A stretch of DNA of 64,000 nucleotides, taken from NCBI RefSeq assembly GCF_020329485.1, contig NZ_JAGKJI010000036.1:1-64000 (forward strand), given 5' to 3'. The position numbers and the translations under genes are program-made. Below are positions 26,233 to 35,141 of this stretch, piece by piece (positions within the stretch are counted from its first letter, which is position 1; each line of letters opens with the position of its first letter). The notes under the pieces are model-generated. The model saw only the letters and a list, made by a program, of their open reading frames with translations. It ran no database searches and had not been told where the DNA came from. The DNA comes from Bradyrhizobium cenepequi. GTDB taxonomy: Bacteria; Pseudomonadota; Alphaproteobacteria; Rhizobiales; Xanthobacteraceae.

Positions 26233-26868
26233 TCACGTTCCCGGTCTTAGATCCCCAGCGGCCTGCTGAGCCTTGATCTCCTCCTCGACATCGCGAAGCT
26301 GGTCCTTGCCAAAGAACATTTCCATGCCCACGAAGAATGTCGGGCAGCCGAACGCACCACGATCGACCGCGTTCTGGGTCAATTCCCTCAAGCGGTTCTT
26401 TACATCCTGATCGCCCGCCCGCGCCATCAGCCGGTCGGCGTCTAGCCCCGAAGAGATCAACGCTTCATGGACTATTTTCGGATCGTCCATCTTCTTTGGT
26501 TCTTTCCACATATGATGGAACGCAGCCCTGAGATACGGCTCAAACACGCCCTCGAATTGGGCCGCAACCGCGCCACGCATGAGCATCAGCGTGACAACCG
26601 GGAAAAAGGGATTAGGCTTGAACGTCGTAATGTTGTAGCGGCGGATGAAACGCTCCGTTTCAAGCGCCATGAACTCGGGCTTGTTTTTGATGCCCATGAG
26701 TGAATCCGCCGGCGAACTGTTGCCAGTAAGCTTGAAGATGCCACCGAGCAGCACCGGAACGTAGTCAAACTTCGCGCCAGTGCGCTGCTCAATCTGCGGG
26801 ACGACCTTTCCGGCGAGATAGGCGTTCGGGCTGCCGAAGTCGAAAAGAAACTCAACTTTAGGGTCCAC
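26233..26868 (-). CDS. 2-hydroxychromene-2-carboxylate isomerase family protein (DsbA-like / kappa-GST fold)
   Basis: A 211-aa protein with the thioredoxin-like fold of HCCA isomerases and kappa glutathione transferases: 'VEFLFDFGSPNAYLAGKVV' at the N-terminus, where a serine replaces the DsbA cysteine pair. 'VPVLLGGIFKLTGN' and a C-terminal 'GAFGCPTFFVGMEMFFGKDQL' follow. Family members isomerise hydroxychromene carboxylates in naphthalene-type pathways using glutathione. It lies between the feruloyl-CoA-synthase-like gene (21 bp) and the SDR (12 bp), so it is part of a catabolic operon. The actual substrate is unknown. Confidence 0.85.
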   Translation of the reverse strand: MDPKVEFLFDFGSPNAYLAGKVVPQIEQRTGAKFDYVPVLLGGIFKLTGNSSPADSLMGIKNKPEFMALETERFIRRYNITTFKPNPFFPVVTLMLMRGAVAAQFEGVFEPYLRAAFHHMWKEPKKMDDPKIVHEALISSGLDADRLMARAGDQDVKNRLRELTQNAVDRGAFGCPTFFVGMEMFFGKDQLRDVEEEIKAQQAAGDLRPGT

Positions 26869-26889
26869 TCCAATTCCTCCGTTCCGTAG

Positions 26890-28779
26890 TTACGCAGCCC
26901 CGGAACTCGCTGCCATCGACGGTCGTGGACCGGGATGAAGGCGAATGATGTGCGGCGAATATCCTTCGCCGTAAAGCGCAGCCACAACCGTCGCGCGGTT
27001 CTGAAGAACCGCGCGTTGATTGATGTATGCCTTGTCGGTGATTTCACCCGCCGCCAATGACGGTGGCTCGGTCTGGATGGCGACAGCCGATATCCGCTCG
27101 CTCGTTCCCGCAGCAAGGTTATGTTCGTTCAAGACGTGACAGATGTATCCTGCAACGCCGGAGTCCGCGGCGAGGCTTTCGATGCTTGCGTCAGCTATCG
27201 AACTGGCGGCGTGCACTCTCGCACGGTCCGGATTGAGCCAAACTAGCGCGACGAGCCTATCGTGGCCCTCACCCGCAACGATCAGATCCTGCAGCACGCC
27301 GCCCATCCGGTTCAGGATGACTGCGCGAAGCTTGCCCGCGAGCACCCATGTGCCGTTGGCAATCTTGAAGTTCTCGGAGAGCCGGCCTGAAAATCTCAAG
27401 CCGCGGGACGGATCGGCGGGATCGATGAAAGTGACGGTATCGCCCGTCCGATAGAATCCCTCCTCGTCGAATGCTGCTGCAGACAGTTCCGGCATTCCGA
27501 GATAGCCGGGCATGACGTTCGGGCCGCGCACGCGGACCTCTAAGGCGTCCATCGCCGAAACCAGTTTAAGTTCGACACCTGGCGCCGGCAGACCGACCTC
27601 ACCGGGACCTTCGCACGGACGATAGGAGATGCATATGGTCGGTGCAGTTTCCGTGCTGCCGTAGCCGGACATGATCGGAATGCGCTCGCCTCTGGCTTCG
27701 ACCGCAAGCTCTTGAAGTTTCATCATCACGGGCGCCGAGATCGCCGCGCCGGCGAACACCATTCGCTCGAGACGATGAAAGAACATCCGTTTCAGAATGG
27801 GATCCTTGCCGAGGGCCACGCACAGCAGCGCGTAACCGGCCGGCACACTGTGATAAGAGGTGGGGTAGATGTCCTGTAAGTTGGCAATTGTCCGATGAAA
27901 CGCATCGGGGGTCGGGCTCCCGTCGTCGATGTAGAGTGATCCGCCCTCCTTCAGGATTCCGTTGAGATTGACGTTGCAACCCAGGGTGTGATGCCATGGC
28001 AACCAATCCAACCGGACAGTCGGACCCGAGACTGGCATCACTTGACCAATCATCTGCAGCGCACTCAACATCATCCGATGGGTGTTGATCACACCTTTCG
28101 GAGATCCGGTGGATCCCGACGTGAACAGGATTCTTCCCACTGTATCCGGTCCGAGCGCTGCGAATGCCGCATCGAAGGCACTATCCGGCGTTGTATCGAA
28201 AAGCTCCGACAACGGAGTGACGTCAGCGACCGGCTCGAACGTCACCCATTCGGCCTGCCTAAAACCGGAAATGCTGCGGACCCGCAAATAGGGATCGGCC
28301 TTCTGCGCGAAGACGAACTGCGGCTTGAGAAACTTGGCGATCTCCTCGATACGGCTAAGACCACCCGGCAGAAGACTGTACCTCGGCGAAATCGGCGCCA
28401 CTTGCAGACCGACCGACATTGCGCCGAACTGCATGACCGCGTTCTCGATGGAATTACCAGACAAGATGGCCAGCGTATCGCCAGGCACCCCGCCGCGATC
28501 TAGCAACGCCTGCCCCACCGATCGTACTCGAGACCAAAATTCCAGATAAGTGATCGGTTGCCACGCATGATCGTCGTTTCGTTGCGCGAGAAAATTGCGG
28601 TTCGGCGATACCGCCGCCCAGTGCGGGAGGAAGGAGCAAATCGTCCCGCTCGTTTCCCCGAGTTTGATCCAGGATCTCAGCACCATCGTGCCGTCTTCCC
28701 TCCTTGTCAGCTCGACATCGGTCGACGGCACAGGCATCGGACAATATGGCACCTTGGCGAGATAATCGGCAGAGGTCAT
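26890..28779 (-). CDS. Feruloyl-CoA synthase-like acyl-CoA ligase
   Basis: A 629-aa ANL-superfamily ligase from ATG at 28779, which has GGAG upstream; the frame is open to 28812. Motifs: 'ILFTSGSTGSPKGVINTH' near residue 230, 'MSGYGSTETAPT', 'YRTGDTVTFID' and a C-terminal 'GEITDKAYINQRAVL' characteristic of feruloyl-CoA synthases, which lack the ordinary SGK ending. It would activate a hydroxycinnamic or related aromatic acid with ATP and CoA. Neighbours (SnoaL-like, cupin, isomerase, SDR and a benzoylformate-decarboxylase-like enzyme) support an aromatic-acid pathway. Identity as a true feruloyl-CoA synthase is not proven, since no enoyl-CoA hydratase/lyase gene is next to it. Confidence 0.8.
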   Translation of the reverse strand: MTSADYLAKVPYCPMPVPSTDVELTRREDGTMVLRSWIKLGETSGTICSFLPHWAAVSPNRNFLAQRNDDHAWQPITYLEFWSRVRSVGQALLDRGGVPGDTLAILSGNSIENAVMQFGAMSVGLQVAPISPRYSLLPGGLSRIEEIAKFLKPQFVFAQKADPYLRVRSISGFRQAEWVTFEPVADVTPLSELFDTTPDSAFDAAFAALGPDTVGRILFTSGSTGSPKGVINTHRMMLSALQMIGQVMPVSGPTVRLDWLPWHHTLGCNVNLNGILKEGGSLYIDDGSPTPDAFHRTIANLQDIYPTSYHSVPAGYALLCVALGKDPILKRMFFHRLERMVFAGAAISAPVMMKLQELAVEARGERIPIMSGYGSTETAPTICISYRPCEGPGEVGLPAPGVELKLVSAMDALEVRVRGPNVMPGYLGMPELSAAAFDEEGFYRTGDTVTFIDPADPSRGLRFSGRLSENFKIANGTWVLAGKLRAVILNRMGGVLQDLIVAGEGHDRLVALVWLNPDRARVHAASSIADASIESLAADSGVAGYICHVLNEHNLAAGTSERISAVAIQTEPPSLAAGEITDKAYINQRAVLQNRATVVAALYGEGYSPHIIRLHPGPRPSMAASSGAA

Positions 28780-28968
28780 CACGAACGTTCTCCTTTTTCC
28801 TTCGCAAACCAACTCGCGCAGCGTCGTACCGCGATGGCGGCATAGCGCAGACGGTCAAGCGTGAGACCCCAATCTCCCGCGGGTAAGCACGCCGATCGTC
28901 TGGAGCATTTGAGTAACAGGCAGCTGGCGCGGCAGCGTCGAGGTTGCCTGTATGAAGTATGTTCGCTA

Positions 28969-29442
28969 TCAACTCCGGGCCGTACGCGGCAGATCCTCTG
29001 CCGCCAAGAAATGCGAAGCATCGCCTTGCAGGAGCTGACCCATCTCCGCGGAAAACCTCAAGGCTCCGCCCAGTGGCCTGTGATGGATCGCCAGGTGGGC
29101 GATCGCGCCAGCTTCATTGCGCGTAATGACTGTAACGCCGCTCATGCCGATGCCCCCGAAGGCGCGCGCCTCCCACTCAAGGTATTGGCGGCGTCCATCG
29201 ACCGCTTGGTCCGTGAACTGCAGGCTCTCGTAAATTTTGCTCGCCGCCTCCATGACACGCTTAACGTTCTCGCGGCCGCTCACCGGCCAGTACATGCCGG
29301 CTGCTTCGAGAACCACGTCCTCGGCAAAGGCGGCGGCGAAGGCGCTCGCGCTTCGTTGCGCGAAAGCTGCCTTATAATCCGCCGCACTCCCGGCAGTGAC
29401 TGGTGCCATGTCTTTGGTGACGTAATTGGCGTCTCGGCTCAT
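28969..29442 (-). CDS. SnoaL-like / NTF2-fold protein
   Basis: A 157-aa protein from ATG at 29442 (GGAG upstream). The NTF2-like pattern is clear: 'YKAAFAQRSASAFAAAFAED' then 'VVLEAAGMYWPVSGRENVKR' and a central 'YLEWEARAFGGIGMSGVTVI' strand pair. It lies between the cupin gene (59 bp) and the acyl-CoA ligase (189 bp) on the same strand. Proteins of this kind in aromatic operons may isomerise or hydrate pathway intermediates; no catalytic residues can be assigned. Confidence 0.75.
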   Translation of the reverse strand: MSRDANYVTKDMAPVTAGSAADYKAAFAQRSASAFAAAFAEDVVLEAAGMYWPVSGRENVKRVMEAASKIYESLQFTDQAVDGRRQYLEWEARAFGGIGMSGVTVITRNEAGAIAHLAIHHRPLGGALRFSAEMGQLLQGDASHFLAAEDLPRTARS

Positions 29443-29501
29443 CTCTCTGTCTCCTGATCTCTTCTTCATCAGCGGCGCCACGTCTCACGGGCCCACGGCG
29501 C

Positions 29502-29966
29502 CTATGCCTCGATCGGCGGTCCCACGATGAGGCAGCCATACCGCGCCGCCACCTCTTCAACCTTGCCGGCGGGAATATCGATCACCTCTTGGATCAATCT
29601 TTCGAAACCGCCCGGCGTAAAGACCGCCAGCAACCGGCCCGTGCTACCAGATAGGTTGCGCCAAGCATGCCGCGCTCCTTTAGGTATAGTGACGCTGGTG
29701 CCGGCCGTCGCGTCGAATAACTTGTTCTCGCAGGCGAACCTGTAAATTCCGGCAATGACCACAAAGTGCTCTTCCTCGTTTTGATGCAAGTGCAGGGGGA
29801 CACCGCATCCCGGATCCGCGATCGATTCGACCACCGCGTATGCACCGTTGGTATCGAGACTTGATACACGCACCGCGATTCGTTCCCCGACGGCCGCGTC
29901 GTACCAAGTGACGCCATTCTCCTTGTGGGCGCGGCGGCCGCCATGCCGTTTCAGTGCGTCTTCCAT
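29502..29966 (-). CDS. Cupin-domain protein
   Basis: A 154-aa single-cupin protein. The first cupin motif 'VPLHLHQNEEEHFVVIAG' supplies the HxH...E...H-type metal ligands, and 'IPKGARHAWRNLS' is the second motif. Small cupins in catabolic operons include dioxygenases, isomerases and sensor proteins. It is the first gene of the operon running left to 25477, and an AraC-type direct-repeat element (30023-30070) lies 57-104 bp upstream of its start. The reaction is unknown. Confidence 0.8.
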   Translation of the reverse strand: MEDALKRHGGRRAHKENGVTWYDAAVGERIAVRVSSLDTNGAYAVVESIADPGCGVPLHLHQNEEEHFVVIAGIYRFACENKLFDATAGTSVTIPKGARHAWRNLSGSTGRLLAVFTPGGFERLIQEVIDIPAGKVEEVAARYGCLIVGPPIEA

Positions 29967-30001
29967 GCGTCTTCTCCTTCGATCAGATGTCTCGCAGGAG
30001 G

Positions 30002-30496
30002 TTAGAGCACTGTAGCTTGGATGTCGTGAACCAGGGACGCACCTTCACTCGTACCAACGCGCACTGTACGATTACTAGGCGGAGCAATGTCCTTCGCATA
30101 TGCGCAGGGCTGCGCGAAGTTCGGCCGAGAACGCGGTCTCAGGCCTTGCGGAAAGGTGTCGGTCGGATTGAAGACGACGCGCAGCGATTTTATTCGGCGG
30201 TCGCTGATCGTGAACCATCCGCAGCAGAATATTGGCGTATCTGATATCTTGCGGGCAGAGAGGTAGTATTGGCAGGCAACCTCGTCGCGTTCTACGAGGC
30301 ACTTCACTATGACCTGTTGAGCGCCAAGGCGCGCCATGGCTTCGAGATACGCATCAGCCCCGTCGATTGGCGGGCCGAACATGCCAACAAAATGTAGATC
30401 ATCCGCCAGGTACCTCCTCGCGCGTACCAGGTCGTGGGCGTTGAGCGCATCCGCGAGGCCAGTGACCAGGCTTCTTCCGAAGTCGTCTGTTCTCAT
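30002..30496 (-). CDS. SnoaL-like protein with an extended C-terminus
   Basis: A 164-aa protein from ATG at 30496; the frame is open to 30556. Residues 1-115 have the NTF2-like pattern ('DALNAHDLVRARRYLADDLH', 'CQYYLSARKISDTPIF', 'IKSLRVVFNP'). The last 45 residues are unlike the family and are encoded by DNA that includes a copy of the dispersed regulatory element (30023-30070). This suggests the natural stop was lost or the tail is a chance extension. It lies 75 bp after the sensor-kinase gene on the same strand. Confidence 0.6.
   Translation of the reverse strand: MRTDDFGRSLVTGLADALNAHDLVRARRYLADDLHFVGMFGPPIDGADAYLEAMARLGAQQVIVKCLVERDEVACQYYLSARKISDTPIFCCGWFTISDRRIKSLRVVFNPTDTFPQGLRPRSRPNFAQPCAYAKDIAPPSNRTVRVGTSEGASLVHDIQATVL
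30023..30070 (-). promoter_or_regulatory. Dispersed AraC-type element, copy a (upstream of the cupin operon)
   Basis: Plus-strand half-sites GCACCTTCAC (30039) and GCACTGT (30061) are 22 bp apart in the same orientation, preceded by the usual TCGTGAA block. The target would be the leftward cupin operon starting at 29966. The element overlaps the 3' coding end of the SnoaL-like gene. Confidence 0.6.
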
Positions 30497-30571
30497 TTCC
30501 GCTCTCCAAACCAGTCGATAGGCAAAGCCGCTCGCAACGCTGTGACGATTGCCCACGCTCTTTACATGTGG

Positions 30572-31366
30572 CTATTCTGGTCCCAATTCCTCAGTTCCAG
30601 ACGCCTGCGACTGCAAGAGACGGCGCATTTTCTTCCGCTTCAACAGAACAAGCTGAGCCGCGCCGGCGGCGCGTTGCTCGCCCTCGGTCAATGGGAAGGT
30701 GAGAAGGAAGGAACATCCTTCGGATGCGCACGACGTATGAACGAGGCCGCCCAAACTGCTGACCAGTTCGCCGATGATCACTAGCCCACGACCGCGCCGG
30801 ATCGGTTCAGGTGCCGAGCCATTGTCGGAGACCTTGCACTTTGCGATGCCGCCGGCGAGCCGCAACTCTACTCGCAATTGCGGATCTCTGACGCCGAATT
30901 GTGCATGTCGTGCCACGTTGGTTAGTAGCTCGGATACAATCAGTCCGAGCCTCCAGCAGCGTTCTCCTTCAAGCCGCAGATCATCCGCCGAAAACAAGAC
31001 ACGTATCGCCAAGCCCTCCAACCGGTATTTCGCGACGGAGAAGCAAAGCTCCTGGAGGTACTTCGCGGCATCGGTGAGGCGCCCTTGTTCCGGCATGCGC
31101 AGCGACCGATGAACGTCAGCGCAGCGATGCAGGAGGTCTACGACGTCAAGTAGCGCGGCCTTAACGGCCACGCTATCCGACTGCACCGCTTTGGCTGAAA
31201 CCGCGGAAACGGCGCAAGTGAGCTCGTTCCTTATTCTGTGGTTTAACTCGCGAAGAAGCAATGGTCCGCCGTGGCTTGGTAAATGTTCAGTGTGCTTTGT
31301 CATTTCGTGCTCCACGATTGTTCTCTCTGACTGAAGCTTAGCGCCCGTTGTTTGATGCGAATGCAT
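30572..31366 (-). CDS. Soluble histidine kinase, HisKA_2/HWE-like, without a sensor domain
   Basis: A 264-aa protein from ATG at 31366. The dimerisation/phosphoacceptor box is 'LLLRELNHRIRNELTCAVSA' with H43 as the likely phosphorylated histidine. The ATPase part has an N-box 'LIVSELLTNVARHAQFG', 'KVSDNGSAPEP' and a glycine box 'RGRGLVIIGELVSSLGG'. No PAS, GAF or membrane segment precedes the kinase core, so it must sense through a partner or respond to an internal signal. The start codon follows the stop of the TPP-enzyme gene by 4 bp, so the two are co-transcribed. No response regulator is adjacent; the orphan regulator at 45.2 kb is a distant candidate. Confidence 0.75.
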   Translation of the reverse strand: MHSHQTTGAKLQSERTIVEHEMTKHTEHLPSHGGPLLLRELNHRIRNELTCAVSAVSAKAVQSDSVAVKAALLDVVDLLHRCADVHRSLRMPEQGRLTDAAKYLQELCFSVAKYRLEGLAIRVLFSADDLRLEGERCWRLGLIVSELLTNVARHAQFGVRDPQLRVELRLAGGIAKCKVSDNGSAPEPIRRGRGLVIIGELVSSLGGLVHTSCASEGCSFLLTFPLTEGEQRAAGAAQLVLLKRKKMRRLLQSQASGTEELGPE

Positions 31367-31370
31367 CCGT

Positions 31371-33149
31371 TCACGTTGCGCCAACGGGAATCTCGATCAG
31401 GTTAGGAGCGCCAGATGCGATACCTGCCTCGATCGCTGGCGCAATGTCGGACGCGCGATCCACACGGCGCGCGCAGACGCCCATGGACGCTGCCAGCGCA
31501 TGAAAGTCGATAGCCGGATCAACGATGTCCATCGCGATGAAGCGATTGGCCCGCACGGAGGAAGAATGCGGTTGCGATTTCACAAACCTCTTCAACATGT
31601 TGTATTCGCGGTTGTTGATCACCACGAACGTCACGGGAAGCTTCTCGTATGCTGCGGTCCACAGCGCCTGCGGTGAATAGAGGGCTGCGCCGTCGCCGAC
31701 AATGGAGACCACGGGCTCGCGATTGATGCCAAGCGAGAAGCCAACCGCCGCCGGCATGCCCCATCCGAGCGCGCCACCACGCGAAAAGAAATACCGATGG
31801 CTGCTCGACGTGTTGAGAAAGGCGCGCAGATGGCCCATCGTCGCGGCCGCTTCATCGACGATAGCAATATCGGGACCAATGGCGCGGGCCATCTCACGGC
31901 CGGCCACGAGGGGGGTGATCACAGGACCGGCGAACTCGCTATCGGCGGTCGCCATGAGCTGCGCGCGCCGGTCCTCCCGATCTTGCGCGGCACGCTCGCG
32001 GAGCGCGGCGTAGGTGTCGGCGCGGCCGGCAATCTTTGGGGCGAGAAGAGAAAGAAGCACGGTCAGCGAGACTCCGATATCACCGACCATGGACAGCTTG
32101 GTGGGGTAAGTGCGCCCAAGCCATCGGGCGTCGGCCGACAACTGAAAGAGGTCGACGCCGCTCGGCACGGCCGAGCCCTCGGTATAAAGGATGGTAATGA
32201 GCGATTTGCCACCGAGCGCAAAGATCGCGTCATAGCGTTTCGGCTCGCGAGCAATCTCGTTCGCCTTGATGGGCAAGTTTCCCCTCCACAGGGGGTGCGA
32301 GGTGGGAAAGGGCATGTGCGCCGGCCAAGATGATCCATAGACGGGCGTAGCAAGCGCGTCAGCGAGACGGACGGTTTCGTCGGCAGCGTTGCTGGCTGAA
32401 ACTTCATCACCTGCAATAATGGCAAGCTTTCCTGGAGCGATCGCAGCCAGGTAGTCGGCCAGCCGGTCGCGGGAGCCGGCAGCTGAGGCGCGGTCGATGA
32501 CTGAGACTTTACCTATGTCGACTGCAGTCATCTGCTCCATGACGTCCATCGGCAGGGACAGGAAGACCGGTCCGGTTGGCGCGGCATTGCTGTCGTGAAA
32601 GGCGCGCCGAACCAGAGTTGGAATCTGGTCGGCGTGACCGACTTCTCTTGCCCATTTCACCGCGGGGCTGGCGATGCTGGTGAGGTCTCCGAAGAGCAGC
32701 GGGTCGGTAAATGTATGTCTGGAATCCTGTTGACCTGCCGTCACCACCAGCGGTGTTCCGCAGACGCTCGCGTTCAACAGGTTGCCCAGCCCATGGCCAA
32801 GTCCACCAGCGGTGTGGAGGTTGAGGACGCCCGGACGACCCGAAGCCTGCGCGTAGCCGTCCGCCATGGCAACCGCGCTGGCCTCCTGGAGCGCCAGCAC
32901 GTAGCGGATATCCGGCGCTTCCACGAGAGCGTCGATAAGGAATAGCTCAGTGGTTCCGGGATTGCCGAAGATGTAGCGTGTTCCTTCACTTCTCAATACT
33001 TCAAGGAACACGGCAGCGCCGCTGCGTTGACCAAGTCTATCCACCGTTGTGATTGGCGTGTTGACGAGCCCCCGCGCGAGGGTCGCCTCGGCTGGACGCT
33101 TATTCGACGGCAGCTGTGCCGCATTTTGTTGCGAGGTTTTGTTGGTCAT
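31371..33149 (-). CDS. Benzoylformate decarboxylase-like TPP enzyme
   Basis: A 592-aa thiamine-diphosphate enzyme from ATG at 33149. It has the three-domain layout of 2-oxoacid decarboxylases. The N-terminal Pyr domain has 'GNPGTTELF' and the cofactor glutamate in 'ALQEASAVAMADGYAQ'. The C-terminal PP domain has the 'GDGAALYSPQALW...VINN' motif. Two histidines that mark benzoylformate decarboxylase are present, one in 'LNLHTAGG' and one in 'FPTSHPLWRG'; the active-site serine of 'GNPGS' is threonine here. It would decarboxylate an aryl-2-oxoacid to an aldehyde. An acetolactate-synthase-like activity is the alternative. A kinase gene follows at 4 bp. Confidence 0.75.
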   Translation of the reverse strand: MTNKTSQQNAAQLPSNKRPAEATLARGLVNTPITTVDRLGQRSGAAVFLEVLRSEGTRYIFGNPGTTELFLIDALVEAPDIRYVLALQEASAVAMADGYAQASGRPGVLNLHTAGGLGHGLGNLLNASVCGTPLVVTAGQQDSRHTFTDPLLFGDLTSIASPAVKWAREVGHADQIPTLVRRAFHDSNAAPTGPVFLSLPMDVMEQMTAVDIGKVSVIDRASAAGSRDRLADYLAAIAPGKLAIIAGDEVSASNAADETVRLADALATPVYGSSWPAHMPFPTSHPLWRGNLPIKANEIAREPKRYDAIFALGGKSLITILYTEGSAVPSGVDLFQLSADARWLGRTYPTKLSMVGDIGVSLTVLLSLLAPKIAGRADTYAALRERAAQDREDRRAQLMATADSEFAGPVITPLVAGREMARAIGPDIAIVDEAAATMGHLRAFLNTSSSHRYFFSRGGALGWGMPAAVGFSLGINREPVVSIVGDGAALYSPQALWTAAYEKLPVTFVVINNREYNMLKRFVKSQPHSSSVRANRFIAMDIVDPAIDFHALAASMGVCARRVDRASDIAPAIEAGIASGAPNLIEIPVGAT

Positions 33150-33349
33150 GATCGCTCTTGTGCCCATTTAAGGAATTCTTCTTTCCGGTTGTCGTGAGCG
33201 AGCAAGGCAATATTCTTTCTTCTCGCCATCAGAACCGTTTGCCGGGGATCGGCGACGGGAGCACGTTGATCATTCACAAGGCCTGCAGCTCCGGAATGCG
33301 GTGCATACGGGCGCCTCCCTCTCTCGCTGCAGTGCTCATTGATCTGCTC

Positions 33350-34213
33350 CTATCGGTGTTGTTGCATTCGTTGTCGGAGGGGGAGCACCGCCGGCTGACG
33401 CGAAGTCTCCTTGGCCGTCGGCTCGGTAAGGCGCGCCGCCGGTTCGGCGCGGGACAAGTTTGGCACCAGCGCCTGTAGCCCTGCCTCGTAAGCGTCCCAG
33501 TCCGCCACGTTGGGCAGCGAAGGCAGCGTGGCGAACTCACCTTGATCGAGGCCGACAAGGGCCGCGTCGACCATGGCCGCGGCTGGCATCACGATCCCGC
33601 CGGGCATTTGCTTCAATGGCGTGTCAGTCGTCCCCCAGAGGTCCGTTGCCGTGACGCCCGGCAGCACGACGTGGACGCGCACGCCCTTCTCCGCCAGCTC
33701 ATGTTTTAGCGACCGGCTAAAGGCGAGGACAAATGCCTTGGAAGCACCGTAGACGCCGTTGAATATCCACGGGGCCAGCGCGACGGCCGAAGCGATATTG
33801 ATGATCGTGCCACCACCACGCTCGACGAAGCCGGGGGCGGCCGCGTAGGTGAGGCGGGTCAGAGCGTCGACGTTCAGCGCAATCATCTCGCTCATCTTGT
33901 CGACGTCGGCCTGCAGAAGGGGAGTAGTCGAAGCGACGCCGGCGTCGTTGACGACGGTGGTGATCCGCCTGTCGGTCCGCAGCACTGCCTCGACCTTTGC
34001 GAGATCCTTGCGCTTGACGAGGTCGGCGGCGATCACCTCGATCTTGCGGCCGGTCTCTCCCGCGATCTTGTCGGCCAGCCTTCGCAGACGGTCGAACCTG
34101 CGCGCCACTAGAATGAGGTCATAGCCGCGCCTGGCCAGGCGATCGGCGTAAATGGCGCCGATGCCCGACGAAGCGCCGGTGATCAGCGCGAAACCTTTGA
34201 TTGCTTGGCTCAT
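33350..34213 (-). CDS. Short-chain dehydrogenase/reductase (SDR)
   Basis: A 287-aa classical SDR from ATG at 34213, with 'ITGASSGIGAIYADRLARRG', 'NDAGVAS' (usual NNAG), a serine in 'IINIASAVALAP' and 'YGASKAFVLAFS' as the catalytic YxxxK. The C-terminal 40 residues are extra and low in complexity compared with the family. A dispersed AraC-type element ends just upstream (34249-34317), about 60 bp from the start codon, so the gene is a likely member of the AraC regulon. The TPP-enzyme gene lies 200 bp downstream. Confidence 0.8.
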   Translation of the reverse strand: MSQAIKGFALITGASSGIGAIYADRLARRGYDLILVARRFDRLRRLADKIAGETGRKIEVIAADLVKRKDLAKVEAVLRTDRRITTVVNDAGVASTTPLLQADVDKMSEMIALNVDALTRLTYAAAPGFVERGGGTIINIASAVALAPWIFNGVYGASKAFVLAFSRSLKHELAEKGVRVHVVLPGVTATDLWGTTDTPLKQMPGGIVMPAAAMVDAALVGLDQGEFATLPSLPNVADWDAYEAGLQALVPNLSRAEPAARLTEPTAKETSRQPAVLPLRQRMQQHR

Positions 34214-34248
34214 CGTGACTCCTGATTTTGTCTTCAGCATTGGTGAAT

Positions 34249-34317
34249 GTGGACGATCGGAGATTTGCCGTCGTGAGCCTATGACGCACCTTCAACGGTA
34301 CTGGCGCGCACTATTCA
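34249..34317 (-). promoter_or_regulatory. Dispersed AraC-type element, copy b (upstream of the SDR gene)
   Basis: Plus-strand half-sites GCACCTTCA (34286) and GCACTATTC (34308) lie 22 bp apart. The flanking block CGATCGGAGATTTGCCGTCG and TGAGCCTATGAC is shared with copies c and h. The SDR gene starts about 36 bp from the near end, with the same orientation as other copies relative to their genes. Confidence 0.7.
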
Positions 34318-34360
34318 CCGCGAGCGCGTTGCTAGTGGAGCGGGTTTGACGTTCGCTACC

Positions 34361-34609
34361 CTATAAGCCCAGCGCTCGTTCTGCTGGGGATTTGTTCCCT
34401 GCCAGGATGTCGGCCGCCTTCTCCGCGATCGCGATCACGGCCGCTTTGGTGTTGCTACGGACCATCGACGGCATCACCGACGCATCGGCGATACGCAGTC
34501 CTTCGGTACCGAAAACCCGGAGATTTTGTTCTTCACGAACAAAGGCGGGGCTATTCTGCCAAGAACACCGCTGTGTCGCTGACGAAGCGCGCCCCGGATA
34601 TTGAAACAA
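34361..34609 (-). pseudogene. C-terminal fragment of a GMC oxidoreductase
   Basis: The last 50 residues match the C-terminus of glucose-methanol-choline oxidoreductases: 'LRVFGTEGLRIADASVMPSM' is the FAD-contacting signature near the end of the family, followed by 'NTKAAVIAIAEKAADIL'. The first 30 residues do not belong to the family. A matching N-terminal fragment lies at 36343-36558 on the same strand, with unrelated genes between. The central 400 or so residues of the enzyme are absent. Confidence 0.75.
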
Positions 34610-34614
34610 TCGAG

Positions 34615-35003
34615 TCAGACCGATGAGCCCGAGACCCGCGCAATCTCGATTCGGTCACCGACGCGACGGATTCGCAGAACTCGTTGTTGTTGGCCGATTG
34701 CATGAGGAACCGAGATTAGTTCCACCTGCCCCGGCCGAAGCGTCGCGGAGAAGCGCGCTACGGCATGCTGCTCGGCGTCGCCGCCCCGCTCGAAGACGAT
34801 ATCGATGGTGGTCACGACCTTCCAGCCATCGGTCTCGGCCACCCAGTAGGTCGTAGCCGAAGCATTCGTGCCCAGCTCGGTTACCACGGCTTGGCGCTCG
34901 AGGATGCCGCTCTCGGGCTGAGCCGCACGCCGTCGTGAGCCGTAGTACCCAACGCGGCGACCAGAATTGCGACAAGTTTGGCTGACTTCACGATTTTCCT
35001 CAT
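34615..35003 (-). pseudogene. Small exported protein disrupted by a frameshift
   Basis: From ATG at 35003 the frame starts with a good signal peptide ('MRKIVKSAKLVAILVAALG'). It shifts near 34945, where the other frame continues 'AAQPESGILERQAVVTELG' and then 'TTYWVAETDGWKVVTTIDIV' to the stop at 34615. The joined product would be about 130 aa with a YWV...DGWKVV beta-rich domain, apparently periplasmic. I do not recognise a family. A base-call error could also explain the shift. Confidence 0.5.
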
Positions 35004-35141
35004 TTCACTCTCTCTTTGCGATGTCACAATGCGCGCCCGATTCCTCCAGCCTGTATCTGTGCGACGCCACCAGCTGCGAAGGGCTCTTGCAGACCGACAG
35101 ACCAGTCCAAACTCGGCCACCAATTTCATCGGCTACAGACC

